This document shows positions 1 through 12,720 of a DNA stretch of 64,000 bases, piece after piece. Each line of letters opens with the position of its first letter. The stretch's first letter is position 1. This DNA is from Nautilus pompilius (Eukaryota; Mollusca; Cephalopoda; Nautilida; Nautilidae), in contig JACATO010000121.1 of the NCBI GenBank assembly GCA_018389105.1, positions 1,311,501 to 1,375,500 of the forward strand. Reading direction: 5' to 3'. Made by a program: the position numbers and the translations under genes. Below the pieces are notes generated by a model that worked only from the letters and a program-made list of their open reading frames with translations, had not been told where the DNA came from and ran no database searches.

Positions 1-399
1 GGTTATGCTCCTGAAAACCCACCACAAATAACAAATCTGTGAATGGCAAGTAAATAAAGTAATAGGAGATATAGGGTTTGGTTGTGACACCTATGAGACT
101 GGACAGTAATGCATATTTCTTTTACTGTATAACCACACTGTAACCATACAGAGAGGGAAACAAAATGTTGTTATTTTTTTTTTTTTTAATTTACCATGAA
201 TGATTTAACAGACAAACTTAAGATGACATGGTTGGACATATTTATTGGAGGAGGAAGAGGCTGGCTTCGTCGATGCTGTAATTTAAAGCTGCCTGTCTTT
301 CAGTTTTAAATCTTTGTTAAGTTTCTATGCAGAAACCTATAGAGTTCTTGCTTCTTTCCATGAATGGATCAATTTCCATTACCATTTTTTAGTTGGTCT

Positions 400-1990
400 G
401 CCATTTTAAGGACCTTCAATAGTTATGTTCACTGTGGTTTCTCAGGTATTCATCACTCTCACTTGATTTCAGAAGTTCCACAAGTTCCTTAGTCAGTTTT
501 TCCTGGTGGAACTTGAGCAAATCATCTACTTCCTCTTGTAGATCTTCAAGTCCTTCCCCTCCAACATTTCTGGTCAACTCGACAACTTTGCCATGAATGC
601 TAGGAAAACTTCTCAATTTCATGGACAACATCCAACAATTGATTCTGTAACTTCATTCCATGATTTCTTTGACACTAATGGCTTTTCGAATGTTATATAA
701 ATTCCAACATTTATGAACAGTTGTGAAGGGGTTAGTAATTTTCTCCAGGATGCAGCTGAAATTTCATCGGGTATAATAAGATTTGAAAGTCTCAAAGTAC
801 CCTTGGTCCATGGGCTGTAGGAATGAATTATTTTGATATTGGGATGGCCTTCCACAAGAGATATTGGGTCTCTTGCCCATATGAAAGGCATTCTAAATGC
901 CAAATTTTTCTTGCTCAAATATCTTCATGGTGGATGAAGCAGTTCTGAAGCCAGTCTTTGAACAGTTTGCTTGTAACTCACACTTTCTTGTTAGACTTCC
1001 AGAAAACAGGCAGCTGTGATTCTTCCCTTTCAAACCACAGGGATTCTCTGTACAGTAAACCAACCTAACATTTCCACACAAGAGTTGCATGATCTTTTGC
1101 AGCCTTAAGTTCTAGCGCAGAGTGGTGGTCTCAGGAAATGTAGGTACAATTTGGCATTTCTTTCCAGAACAATTCAGCTTCATCGGCATTCAAGACTTGT
1201 TCAGACTTGTAACCCTTCACCTTGATGAGCTTCCCAAATTCATTTGAGAATTTGTTAGCTGTTTCCTGATCAGCTAATGCAATTTCACTCACCAGCTTGG
1301 CATTATGCAAATTAAAAAATTACTTGAAATTTTTTAACTAGCCTCTACTTTCAGCCTTTAAATGTTGATTTAAGTGAAGGGCTTTATTACTTATCACCAT
1401 CCCACTAAGAGCATCTTTGTTTTTGATCTTCTATCCACAAAGTTTTTCCAGTTTGGCTCTTCATAAATAAAATAAAAAAAAAAATACAATCTGCTCACAA
1501 AAGAAATTCTAGCACTTAATGGGGTATCAGCAGTTACACTGGCTTGAATTTTATCTTTGGCCTTTTTAATGTAGTGAATCCATAGATTCATTCAGCCATA
1601 TTCTCCAGCAATGTAGGCAACACCTTAATCACTTTTTAATTTGTCTAATATTGTGATCTTTTCGCAACTTTATGGCGTCTTTCAGCTGGTGCATCACTTC
1701 CAGTTGTATTTGCATGCTTAGGAGCCATAATGGTTTCAACGGATGGATTAAATTTAGAAATATACTTAAAAGAAACACAGGCCAAGCAAGCTGTGGGTCA
1801 TTGTACCAAAACACTGCCATGTGACAATCAGCATACAATGTAGCAAAGTAGTGGGCATTGGGTACCCAGTAGTAGACAGTCATTCTGATGACTTGCAGTT
1901 GTCCAGTAATACTGTAAAAAAGCAAAACATGATGCCATGAATGGCAAAATTGGTCACAACAGGGGTCACCTCGAATGGCGAGGTATTAAA
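400..1990 (-). mobile_element. Tigger/pogo-type DNA transposon relic, broken
   Basis: On the minus strand, read from about 1740 leftward, the N-terminal pattern of Tigger transposases appears: MAPKHANTTGSDAPAERRHK (about 1724-1665), then helix-turn-helix pieces and YIKKAKDKIQASVTADTPLS. Near 830-620 come fragments of the DDE-domain end (HPNIKIIHSYSPWTKG, a decayed 'proline-rich, MDQG' region), and at 416-600 the acidic GLEDLQEEVDDLLKFHQEKL stretch typical of Tigger1-like C termini. Frameshifts and stops break it throughout. Exact ends are not visible. Confidence 0.7.
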
Positions 1991-2384
1991 GCATCACTTT
2001 TAGTGTCATGAATTTTTGTTTTACTCTCAATTGAAAGTATTTTTTCTATATAAAAGATCAAAATATATTTATTTATTTAAAATATAAAAAAAAACTTGTC
2101 ATTCATGTTTAACCTTATGGAAAAAAATTAATTGCATTGAACATTTTTTGGAATAAAATTTAAAAACAACAAATTACTGATTTTTACCTGTTCATAATTT
2201 ACATTTTAATGTGTAGTTTGTTTCAAAACTTAGTTTCTTTAATGCATTTGTTTAAGGGGAGAGAAATTTATTTTCTAAAATTTGAAATAGATATCTATCA
2301 GTGAAAATTTTCTTTTTAAGTCTAACTTTTTCGCTTTTAATTCTGGATGGCATTGAATTTTTGTATTTAACAATATTTTTCCAG

Positions 2385-2594
2385 GTTTATCACTTACTGC
2401 CTCACTTATCTCCATGGCCTGGGGATTTGCTTCATACATTGACATTCTGCACCTGACCTACAATAACAGATACAAGAGAAGGTGGATGAGGCTTATGTTG
2501 CAGACCTTATGGCAAATTGGTATGCTTTCATCTAGAGTGTTTGCCTTGGTTCTTGTTGCTGTTTGTTTCAAAGGGTGGCTATTTCTTGCATTGG
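2385..2594 (+). CDS. XKR exon A (first exon visible)
   Basis: The acceptor is ATTTTTCCAG before 2385 and the donor is GTAAGT after 2594. The exon begins with two bases of a split codon and encodes membrane segments including SLISMAWGFASYIDI and LQTLWQIGMLSSRVFALVLV. This matches the middle of XKR proteins, so an upstream exon must exist to the left of the window. Confidence 0.85.
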
Positions 2595-5500
2595 GTAAGT
2601 TTCTTCTTTCCAGCCCTCATGTGGCTTTACCTATAGAAAACAATCTAATGACTGCTATAAACTGGGTCCTTTGCCCCTTCCTAAAGCAAGGGCCTAATTT
2701 TGATTTCCATCAGTGACCTACTTGATTTGGGAAACTACCAACCCATACCGTGTTTGCTTTCTTCTTGTTCTGTACCAGTCCATCAGCATGGATTCCCTTT
2801 GGGTACTCTGGTTTCCTTCCACGGCTAAGGAGAGTAATGTTAGTAGGGATTTTTCTGCTGAGGACAGAAGTACCAAGCTCTACCTCTCCTGTTACAAAAT
2901 TAGCAATGTTTAATAGTGACAACTATGGCAATGCACTACAGTTGCAGATTGTGATGGTCTGTTACTCTGTTGTTCGGAGCCATCTGAAATCAGGCAGGAT
3001 GCAGGAAAATTGTGAACCACTGGTAAACATGAAATAATTTGTTTTGTTTTTGATTAATAATAATTTACTGCCTTAATTCATGACTATGCAGTATTTTTAA
3101 TTTCTTTTTTTCCCCATTTTTATTACCTTGTGAATATCTAAACTTTTATTTTTTTGGCAGGGATTCACTGGGTTCTGATGACCTTGTGGGTGATTTCCCA
3201 GAAGCCTAACTTCAGCCAGACATGGTGGAAGGACAAGTTGTTTAGCTGCATTGTGGGAGTCATTCACATTTTTTGCTTCCTAAACGTGCAAGATGGGAAA
3301 ACAAGGTGGCGGATGTTTGGTTTCTATGGGTTGATTTTTGTGGAAGACTCTCTCATTGTTTTGGCCTGGTTTCTCATGCCAGTGGCCACTTTGATGAACA
3401 CAGCGGTAGTTCCATCTGTTATATATACAGGGTTTGGTATAGGTGAGCATTCATCTAGTACAATAGCTGACTTTAGTTTCTACTGTTTGACTTGAGGGAC
3501 ATTGTATAATATTCAGAACTATGAACTTTTAAAAATGGACACTAAAAGTTAAAAGGTGACTCAGTTACACATTTTTATTTTAGAAAGGTTAATTTAAAAT
3601 GGAAATACATTTTCAGTAACTGCCTGCTGACTTAACCATAATTTAAATACATGTTTGAACCTGGAATAAAGATTTTACTAAATTGCTATCCCCTGCCAAA
3701 AATAAATTAAAATATATATATATATATATACAGAATTGGAAATAACTGTAAATGCAATCAGGATGTGCAAAAACAGTGGGTAATTGCAACTGAATGACAC
3801 AATACATACATAATGTATTAGAGAAAATATACAAAAACAAAATGATTGTTGTCCAGTGGATTAGTATTTGGTATGTGAGCCTTTTACTTTATATAGAGCA
3901 AATTCCCTTGTTTTGATGCTCCTATACAGGTAATCAATCTGACTGCAGAATTTTCTTCCAAATATCCTGTAGCACTTTTCCACAATTTATCCAGTGTTCT
4001 ATTGCTATTTTACTTCCTCAGTAGTCATGACCCAATATGGCTTTAATGCTATACATATCATGGATTTGCAGAGACCAGGATATTGTGTGTTCCATCAGCC
4101 TCTTTGTTCCAGAGTTTTTGGGGTCATTGTCATGTTGAAAAATGAATCCATGCTTAATGAGATGCCCTTCAGAGGAAATTGCATGGAGGAGAACCTGCCT
4201 GCATCTGTCAGTCAATATATTTTCAGTTTTAACCAAATCTCCATCACCTTTGGCTGATATGCAGCCCCTTGCTTGTATTGATATACAGCTCTATGGTCTG
4301 CCTTCAAACTACCATTGATTATTGCCAAACAGTTCAAACTTGGACTCACCTGTAAAGAGCACCTTCCAGTTTTGGCCATTTCTGCTGCCTCTTTTCAGCC
4401 GTGCCGTTTGATTTCCTCTCCTCACCAGTGATTTTCAGGCAGCTCCATATCCATTGAGCACTTTGATCTAATGTGTATTTTACTGTTCTTGAAGAAGCAC
4501 TAACACTCGTGCTTGCAGCTTGTTCATTTGAAAGATCTCTATTGGCTTGTTGTTTATCATGTAGAAAACACTGAGATACTTAACATCATTTTTGTAGAGT
4601 TTGGGCTTTTTTCCTTGACTACCTGCATTGTCTGCAGTAACAGTTCCATGTATCCTCTTAAGTGTCTTACTTACAGATCCTGAAACATGAATTCAGGCTG
4701 CAATCTGCCATATTGAGTAGCCTTTGCTAGCTAAAGACTTTGATTTCTATATGCTTGTCACATGTTGTTTCTTTCCCAGGAACAATACACTGCCTGTACT
4801 GTTACAGTCCTAGAGGTGTGGAACTTCCTGATTGCTTGCATGACAAGTAATTAATACTATATCAACACATGACTTTACTGTGGAGCATTTTATACTGTTT
4901 TTCCTGTTTCTGTAAATATTTCTAATACACAAAATTAAAACTACAAATATTTTTTTGAAATCCCAATAAGAAATTCTTACAAAGTTACAGTATCTTCCTT
5001 ATCAAACCACATGCGTGCATGCAGTATTGAAATTCATTCAGATGAATCTGTAATCATTAAACATATGTATATTTATTTCCTACTGGATTTTATTCAGACA
5101 TTAAAATAAATTTAACATTCTTACAAATTAATCAGCTGCCCCCCCTTTTTTTTTAAATCCTGATGCTACCTACACAGATATTAGATTTTTTTAAAATCTT
5201 GTTTCCTTGTGTAAAGTATTACTAGCATCCTTTTGTTATCACTGGCTGATTCCTGTAGCCTTATCCTTTCCAGCAGCTTAGACCAGGCAGTGTAGCTTTT
5301 AATTAAACAGCTACTTCATTGGTCAAAGATAGTAACTGATTTACTGTCATAAATTGAACTATACATCCCATCACAAAAGTAACACCACGTGAAAATATGG
5401 CAGTATTTTTTTTTTCCTGGTTATTTATAGAATACTGAGGTCTATGCAAATGAAGCCAAATTTTATTAACAGACAAATAGATTTCTTTGATGCGAATCAA

Positions 5501-8500
5501 CTTTTTTCAAGGTAGTATAGTAATAGTGATTATTTATTAATATTCAATCAGAAAAAACATCTAGAGGTATTCCAGTTTTGTTGACTTCATGGACAGTGAA
5601 ATTGCTATATCATCTAAAATTATTAAATGATAAAATGGTTACTTAACAGGATGCTGTTCTTCACATCTGCGTCATTGCCAGCCGACTTTAGAATAATTTA
5701 AATTTTAGTTTCAAACATGCAAATAATTATACTACTTTCTTAATGAAGCTTTTTTTTTTTTTTAATTTGCTATAAGTACCTACCTCTAACTTTCTGAAAG
5801 TAAATATGGTTAATAAGACAAGATAAATGTTTGTTTGTGGAATGTTCCCTACTGGAATGTGGCTAACGGTTTGAAAAGAATGGTAAGAAAAAAACACATT
5901 GTACTAAATCGGTGCTTTATCCAATTTTAGAGTGTAATTTTAAATGTAGCATGGAAAACCTGTACAAAGTTTTAATAATATTGTTTTGCTTTGGTTTTCA
6001 AAATTAATTTCAGGCAGTGTGTGTCTTCTTTTGTATTATGGTTGTTGCAACCCTACCGAATTTATGTCGGCCAGACAGAATTTTGTCAGAGAACCACGAA
6101 TCCCCTCTAATAACTGGCAGGTAAGTACTTTTTCAGACTCTACACAACTGTATTCAACTGCTGCAAAATTAACCCATTCAGGTGATGTATGATATTCTGA
6201 TTTGTTGCTGGTCACTAGAAAACAGCTCTTCATTGAAATGCACTCAGATTTTAACAGTGAGGGGTATGAAGTTTTCCCTCTGTGACAAGGGAAGACAACT
6301 TCAAATGATTTCAAACTCTTATCAGGTTGTCTTTTGTGCATTTCAGATGTGGAACATAAGAACACTATTTTATTCACATTGGTTAATTCTATTATGTGGG
6401 AAAAATAGGTTCATTTTCATTAAAAATTAATGTAAAGTTTCTGGAAATTGGGGATACTTCTCAGGATTTTTGTTTTAACTTTTTTTTTAAATGTATTTTA
6501 ACATTTTAAACAAGTAATCATCTGAAGAATCTAAATTTTTAATTGTAAATGAAAATAACTCTAGATAATTTATAACATTTAATCTTTAATTTGCATTTAT
6601 ATATCTGCTCACACGCAGTCATAATGTATACTGGCACCCATGATTATCTAAATAACTAGTGTATTGTAAGGGCTAGAGGCTTTCATTTATTATCTATCAC
6701 TGAACTAAATTTATTACTGTTTTCTCCTTAATCTAATTTCAGACCTCAGTAAAAGGGCAGTCAGATTCCAGGGCCTTGCCTTCCTCATCCACAGTAACTC
6801 TTGCAAAAATAAGTCCTGTTAATGGCATGAGCCAAGATGAATTCTGCCATCTTGAAGACAAGAGCATGCATGCTGAGGATAAACAATCTGAATCAAATAA
6901 ATTCTATTTTATTGCATCTAAACCAGTTACTTTTGACCAGCCATGGGTCAGCAAATCACCCATGTTCACAAAAACAGAGTCACCGTGTATTTTAAATGAA
7001 GATTCTAATCTACAAGCACATAGTATTAGGTTTGTTGGAGATGAGTGCTTGTGCCAAGGGTCATTACCAATAGTGGAATCTTTGCAAGCCAAAGTAAGAA
7101 GATTTGAGGATACTCAACCAGTAGCTGTGGATATCTTCTGGAGAAGACTTGGGGGGACTAAAAATATGTCTGTGAACATACAGAGTTGTCCATCTCTTTC
7201 TGCACCACTATTTGAATTTTCACATGGTTTCATGAAATCAACTTTACTGAAGTCAGAGTCCTGTCCTAACACTCAACTTGCTCAGTACCAACTTGCATGC
7301 AGACCAAGTTTCCCAGAGAAAATGAGAAATTTCTGTTATGTTAGAGATTCCAAAGAAGTTTGCAACAGTTTGGTTCAGCAGGATGATAAATTGTGTGCAA
7401 AAATGTTTGGAAAATACCTGAGTCACCCACAGGAAGATATTAAAGAGAATAACAGCTTGGAATTTTTCAGGGATATCAATGAAAGAAACTCTGGTGATCA
7501 AAAATCAGTTGCACAGCATGATATAATAAACCAAAGAGGCAGCAAACTTTCGGATGGTGCAGAAGATCTTTGTCTTGACAATTTTAAACTAAACTCAGAG
7601 TTAAGGAAAAATCAGAACTGTGCTTTGGACTGTTGCAATGATTCAGAAAAGCTGTCTTCTCATCCATACTCTAATAAATCTTTTCAGGACAATCAGTGTG
7701 CACACAAAACCTCTACTCATGACAGAACAGAATCTTTGCTAAAAAATCACATGAAAGAATATCTTTCTGGGGAAAAAATGAGTTCTTACAAAGAAGAAAC
7801 AAAAAACAACTCTGGACCTTTGGAATATGAAAAGGAGTGGACTCCTAACAATAAAAAGCGTGGACAAATTTGCCAACATTTTGAATCTGATTGTAAAATA
7901 GTCCCTGGAAAAAAAGTTTTAGTAGAACAGGAACATCTGGACTCTTATAAACAGGATGAATTGATAGCTTCAAGCACATATGGTGGCACAGAAAATTGTA
8001 GCCAGTCTCAACATGCAGAATCTTGTCACAGCATCTGTCTTCAACAAACAGACCAGCATGATCAGAGTAAACTCATGGTAGCTGCAGAATTAAAGCAAAA
8101 TGTATCCTGTGCAAATTTGACTGTGCATAACACAAAGTGGGCTAGTGCTGAATTTTTGGAAAAGGTGCAGCTCATAAATGAGGAATCTTCACAAATCAAA
8201 CACCACTTACCTTCTGGAGAGTTTAGCTTTAAAGTCATGGAACCTTCACAGTCCATAATGATAAATCTTGAAAATCATGAGTCTCCATCTGAAGAAATAC
8301 AAGATTGCAGGACAAGAATAAATGCAGAATATCATGGGACCAAGTTGAATGCAGATATTCATGGAATAATGTCAAATGAAAACTGTCATCCTGGGACAAC
8401 TGTAAATGAAGAATTCTACAATATGAATTTGCAGTCTGATAGAATGGCTGCTGATTTACCATGGAGACTTGACTACAGGTTCAATGACAAGTGTGTTTTT

Positions 8501-9919
8501 GAGAGAGACAACAAAGTAATAGTATTACCAGTAGAACTACAACAAAATCCCATAGTGTTTCGCAAGCTACATTCAGATTTACCTGAACAGAAATCTGATG
8601 ACCTGAGTCCAGAATCTAGCTTAAGCCCTTTGAAAATTAAACATCTTGGTCATTCTCCCTTTCGGCTTGGAAGAAGTGTGGATCTCTTCAACAGAAACCG
8701 CTGGCAGGCAGTTTTAAGAAAGAAACCCAAATATCAAGATGGCTGTCAATCACGTGAACAGATAAAACTGCAGAGAAGCAATTTTGAAAAACAGGATTCT
8801 TCTCTTTTCAAGACTTCAGCTTCTTGGGCTTCTGATGTTATTTCTCACCTATCTAGGCTTGCTGACAAGTTTAGTGAACCATCATCTGAATCTAATTCTT
8901 CTACAGAATCTCTCTGTCATGGTGTGGCCAAGGGACATAAGCAAGGTTATTTAAATGTTGGTCTGGTGGAAGTGAAAGCAAAAGACCCCATTGATGTGTC
9001 ACTTGAGGCACACCTGCACACAGGTAAGCTAACTTTAATGTTATAGAATTATACTAAAAGTCTAACAAGAGTAATTTTTTTGGGTAAAAGTATGAAGATC
9101 CATACAGTTAGAATTATTTAGTCAATTTATAAGGTTTTATTATGAAAACAAATTCATGTATGCATAGACGTTTTTCAAGAACATTAAGAAATTTGCATAA
9201 AATAAGAGGGCCATTTGAGATGTTTTTCAGATGAATTTGAAAACGTTATCAGAATTCCTTTCAAAAGTAACATTATCCAGATGAAATGCATATAGAAAAA
9301 TTCTCTATTATTTCATGGAAGTTCTTTTGGAATGGTCCTAATTAATCAGATTTCAGAAAAATGAAGCAAGTCTGAAGCATCAAATAAGTTTCTTTGTGAT
9401 GATCTAACAGTAGATTGTTTTGCTTACATTCTAAAATCTGCCATTTAGTAAATAAGATGTTTTGAAGTATGACATTTATTTTCAGCATGTGATGTGAAGA
9501 ACAGAAAAACTACTTCAAGTCTTGATTCTTCAGCAAAAATGATTTCGATCGAGAGAATGTCGTGTCCACACAGAGGTAATGAATGTCTAAGAGGCCACAA
9601 CACTAAGGACTTCACAGTAGCTAAAACACCCAAATCACAGCCAGATGCTGACTGCAAGAGAGTTCTGAAAAGTGGCAATCAACACCCTGTTAACACAGAG
9701 TGTGTGTCTCAACATAAGCAGTCAGAAGCGTGGAAGGATTTCATGCTTGATGAAGCCATTTCTTTCAGAAAGAGACAAATGACCCACTCTGATGAGAATG
9801 CATTTGGCAGCATCAAGAAGAAAAAGAGACAGAGTGGAAGCAGTAAGCATAAGTGGCGACAGGAATCTAATATTACCGAGATGCATTCAGATAAGGTACT
9901 AAGAGTAAGAAACCACTGA
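2385..9919 (+). CDS. XK-related (XKR) family membrane protein, 5'-partial, five exons, very long C-terminal tail
   Basis: Exons 2385-2594, 3161-3442, 6014-6120, 6743-9023 and 9486-9919 join with matching phases (2 nt of a split codon, then 1, 1, 0, 1) and GT/AG borders into 1,103 residues ending at TGA 9917-9919. The first about 185 residues carry XKR hallmarks: a SLISMAWGFASY-type segment, GIHWVLMTLW, FLNVQDGKTRWRM and LLLYYGCCNPTEF, with several hydrophobic membrane spans. XKR proteins are plasma-membrane proteins; vertebrate XKR8, XKR4 and XKR9 and nematode CED-8 expose phosphatidylserine in dying cells. The N-terminal exon or exons with the first membrane spans are not in the window. The remaining about 915 residues are polar (rich in Ser, Asn, Gln, Glu, Lys), with no domain I recognise. 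Family membership is firm; the paralogue and activity are not. The neighbour is the convergent ATAD2B-like gene. Confidence 0.85.
3161..3442 (+). CDS. XKR exon B (family signature exon)
   Basis: The acceptor TTTTTTGGCAG precedes 3161 and GTGAGC follows 3442; incoming and outgoing phase are both 1. It encodes GIHWVLMTLW near its start and FLNVQDGKTRWRM in the middle, the best-conserved XKR motifs, followed by a hydrophobic span (LIFVEDSLIVLAWFLMP). Confidence 0.88.
3711..3731. repeat. (AT)n microsatellite
   Basis: About ten AT units in the XKR intron, just left of the Tc1 relic. Confidence 0.85.
3840..4870 (-). mobile_element. Tc1-type DNA transposon relic with altered catalytic motif
   Basis: Minus-strand fragments match Tc1 transposase. 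WKVLFTGESKFELFGNNQW is encoded across about 4320-4376, and HLIKHGFIFQHDNDPKNS within 4120-4180. The first motif normally reads TDESKFE, so the first catalytic Asp is Gly here; HDNDPK keeps the second Asp. Stops and frameshifts separate the parts. It lies in the XKR intron 3443-6013. I could not place the terminal repeats with confidence. Confidence 0.7.
6014..6120 (+). CDS. XKR exon C (last membrane segment)
   Basis: The acceptor AATTTCAG precedes 6014 and the donor GTAAGT follows 6120. It enters in phase 1 and leaves in phase 0. It encodes GSVCLLLYYGCCNPTEF, matching the XKR end motif (LxYYxxxHPT in vertebrates, with C-C-N-P-T here), then the start of the cytoplasmic tail. Confidence 0.83.
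6121..6742 (+). other. XKR intron, nothing recognised
   Basis: The intron between exons C and D runs from GTAAGT to an AATTTCAG acceptor. It is AT-rich and no element or RNA was recognised. Confidence 0.6.
6743..9023 (+). CDS. XKR exon D, 2,281-nt tail exon
   Basis: A single open exon of 760 codons between acceptor CTAATTTCAG (before 6743) and donor GTAAGC (after 9023). It continues the exon C frame in phase 0. The product is hydrophilic and low in predicted structure, with scattered Cys and His and a more basic, Arg-rich patch near its end (FRLGRSVDLFNRNRWQ, around 8660-8705). I recognise no domain. An intact frame over 2.2 kb of AT-rich DNA argues for real coding selection. Confidence 0.8.
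9024..9485 (+). other. XKR intron, nothing recognised
   Basis: The intron between exons D and E runs from GTAAGC to TTTTCAG. No feature was recognised inside. Confidence 0.6.
9486..9919 (+). CDS. XKR exon E, terminal coding exon
   Basis: The acceptor TTTATTTTCAG precedes 9486. Phase 1 is kept from exon D and the frame runs to TGA 9917-9919. It adds 144 residues, mostly polar, with a strongly basic run (KKKKR near 9822) that resembles a nuclear localisation or polybasic membrane-binding stretch. A possible donor (AAG/GTACTA at 9896-9897) could add a further exon, but the stop is close behind. Confidence 0.7.
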
Positions 9920-10753
9920 GAACTGAAGTTTACTTTGCAAACTTCATCCTAAATGCCTGTGAAATGAATATGTAGGGCCTTTTACTTTGTTGTATATGTT
10001 TATTGAAATGTGAATGATTGCTTTCTCCTCTGGTCTTAGATCAGAATAAAGGTTGAGTAGAAGTGGCAAAGCTTAGATGGTTGCATACATCAACAGAATA
10101 GAAAATAATTTAAAAGTTCAGTAAGCTACAACCACTCGTCATTTCTGAAAACACAAGACAGTACTGAAATCAAATTAAAGATATGTAGTAGATGCTTTCA
10201 TGATACTAACTGTACCTTTAAAATTATTTTCGGGGAAGATTAAGTTTGCCATACTCTTCCTTCAGCTATAATTCTGAACTAGATGCTTTTTAATTCATCA
10301 AAACTTCCAATTTCTATTGTAATTAAAAAGCTAAATCATGGCAGACACCAAAATTTTGGAGTACAGTATCAATGGTAACTTCCTACACATGGTATATACT
10401 TGGTAGTGGGCTAAACTTGCTGGTTAGTCTTTCTGATCTGCTTTTATGACCTTAACTGAACTTAGAATTAAGTAATGACAGGTATACAGTATACAAATTT
10501 CTTCCTAAGAATTTAAATGCTTTGCTTAGTCCTAAATTCTAAACTTTTTATTTTAAAGTAGCCATATTTGTTTCTATTTCATTTTTAATAAACACTTATA
10601 CTGCATATACTGACTATTTTTTTTTTTTGGAATGATTTTGACAAGACATTTAAGTTAATCTGAAATATACTGAACCAATTTTAAAGTGCACTGCACTAAT
10701 ACTGTTCACTGAAATTTAGATATGTCATAGGACCAATCTTGGTGTACAATAAA
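9920..10753 (+). other. Probable 3' UTR of the XKR gene with three polyadenylation signals
   Basis: No coding signal is seen after the stop. AATAAA hexamers lie at 10045-10050, 10587-10592 and 10748-10753 on the + strand. Which one is used cannot be told from sequence. Confidence 0.5.
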
Positions 10754-11540
10754 CCAGTGACTGGTTTGTCACATGCTGCTAGCCATTTGAAAGCAGCTTA
10801 AAATTTTAGAACTTGAGGTTGTGAAAATTTTCCCCATTCAAGCCATATGTATTCGCCAAGCACACTTAGATCATCAAGATTGCTTTAGGCAGGTAGGTGA
10901 GTTGCAAAAATGTCGGCATACCGCCACTTGTTTAGCCATAAGAAAAAAGGCTAGTCACCTTTGTTCTCCAGCCTGTGCACATCTGCAAAACATACCTGAA
11001 GAACAGGTTGTAGCCCAGTGCACCTGGATACTTTATTTAGCCGTTTATACAAGTCATCTACGAGATGTCCATGCATCAGACTATTAAAGTTTTGATTCCT
11101 CAGGACAATCTGCAGAAAGTAGGGATGAGGCACTGCAAAGGTAGACATCAGACTTGCAAGATTCATTAAGATAGAACTCTATTTTGTGGCAAACTGTTAA
11201 TCTTTTTTCAGTAAGTTCTTAATTTATTTTGATAGATGAACAGCTTAGATTAGTTCAAATTTTACACCACTCAAAAAATTGTTTACTTGCTGTGCTCGTA
11301 TGGTCAGATAACTATTCTAGATAAAAGTGAACTTCTTGATAGCACTTACAGGAAGTCAGATCTGTTATTATATACTTTGGACACCCCTTGCATTATTATC
11401 CATGAAGACATGTTGTAAAATGTATCTTAATGACCAAGCTGTTCCCCAGACTTAGATTTTAGATACCAAAAAAAAAAAAATTTGACTGTTATAGAAAATC
11501 CATTTTTGAGAATCATAATTAACCTCTGGCTGTGGAAACA
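10754..11540. other. Short convergent intergenic gap
   Basis: This lies between the likely 3' ends of the two convergent genes. Short open frames at 10821-11087 (+) and 10951-11166 (-) overlap antisense to each other and match nothing I recognise, so I do not call a gene. Confidence 0.4.
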
Positions 11541-12362
11541 AACAAACAGTCACTTTAAAATGGTTTATTACACAAACTTTCATACAACATTCAAATGATT
11601 TCAATGTGTTACTGAAGGAGGGGGTTTTCCCCCCCTTTGCATAGAGATGTTACAACCCTTCACAAAATGTTTAACCTACCAATGTCACGCACATTACAAT
11701 CTATTCCCAAGATACCAGTGCCAACAACCATACCACGTGGAAAAAGTTCTAATCATAAACAGACAAACATAATGGTGTTCCATACTTAAACATTTAATAT
11801 ATTTACATAAGCAATTATATACAAAGTCCATGGTATCAAGTATCTCAGATTTTAAATTGTTAAAAGAAAAGAGTAACATTCATGTTATTTGCAAATCTTA
11901 AGATTGATATATCAACTGATTTTTACTGACTACTAATCAATTCTGATTCATGAATACTACTATTTGAATATCAAAATTGTCAGTTCTATTTTTAGAGCCT
12001 TAATTATAATTTGGGTGTAAATAAACCACTAAGCTGGAAAAATTAAAATGATCATGCAGAAAAATAAATGCAATCCTTAAATGATACTATGGAACTTAGA
12101 AATTATTGCTTATCTCTACATTTAAAAATAAACCAGTTATATAGATTAACTCTAGTAACCGCTAAACAGCACAAGGACCATAGATGTTAATAGTATTGTT
12201 TTGGAAGTGTTTTGTTTTATACAGCAAGAGAACATAATTTAGACAAGCATAACACATTTCAGAGAAGTCAACTGCATCAAAACTTCAAGAAATGTATCCA
12301 CTATTTGGTTAATCAAGGAAAGTATACAGACTGTCATGCTAATTTTTTTCTATTGGTGTAGA

Positions 12363-12720
12363 GCAATGGTTCCCAACCTTGGGGTACAACCCAAATCAGG
12401 GTCACAAAGATTTGCTTTTTGAACATACAAGTACAAAATTTTAAATTATGCTACTTTTCCATGACAAGTCTGTAATTTCCAATGTTTTTTTTGCACTCTA
12501 TTGATATTGAAAGATTGTACCACTGATTTGTGCTAAATCCACAAAAGGGGCAAGACCACAGAATTTTGAAGATTTCCAATATGTTTTTAAACCTGAATTT
12601 AGATTAGCTTATTTAAAGTAAATGTATAAACGTACATATTTAAAATTTAACCATAAGCCTGAAGGGGGAAGGAGGGTCCTGTTGGTGGCCAATTTAGGGT
12701 CACAACAAAGAGAGAGTGCG
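12363..12720. mobile_element. hAT-like non-autonomous fragment
   Basis: GCAATGGTTCCCAACCTTGG at 12364-12383 resembles the CAGTGGTTCTCAACC type of hAT end, and GGGTCACAA-type motifs occur near both sides (about 12409 and 12697). No matching far terminal repeat was found, so the extent is approximate. Confidence 0.35.

Noticed and set aside
1..2384. A first XKR exon within the window
   Set aside because: I looked for N-terminal membrane-span coding on the plus strand and found only the Tigger relic; the exon must lie to the left.
10821..11166. Opposed short frames between the two genes
   Set aside because: They overlap antisense to each other and match no family; no splice or start signal supports either.
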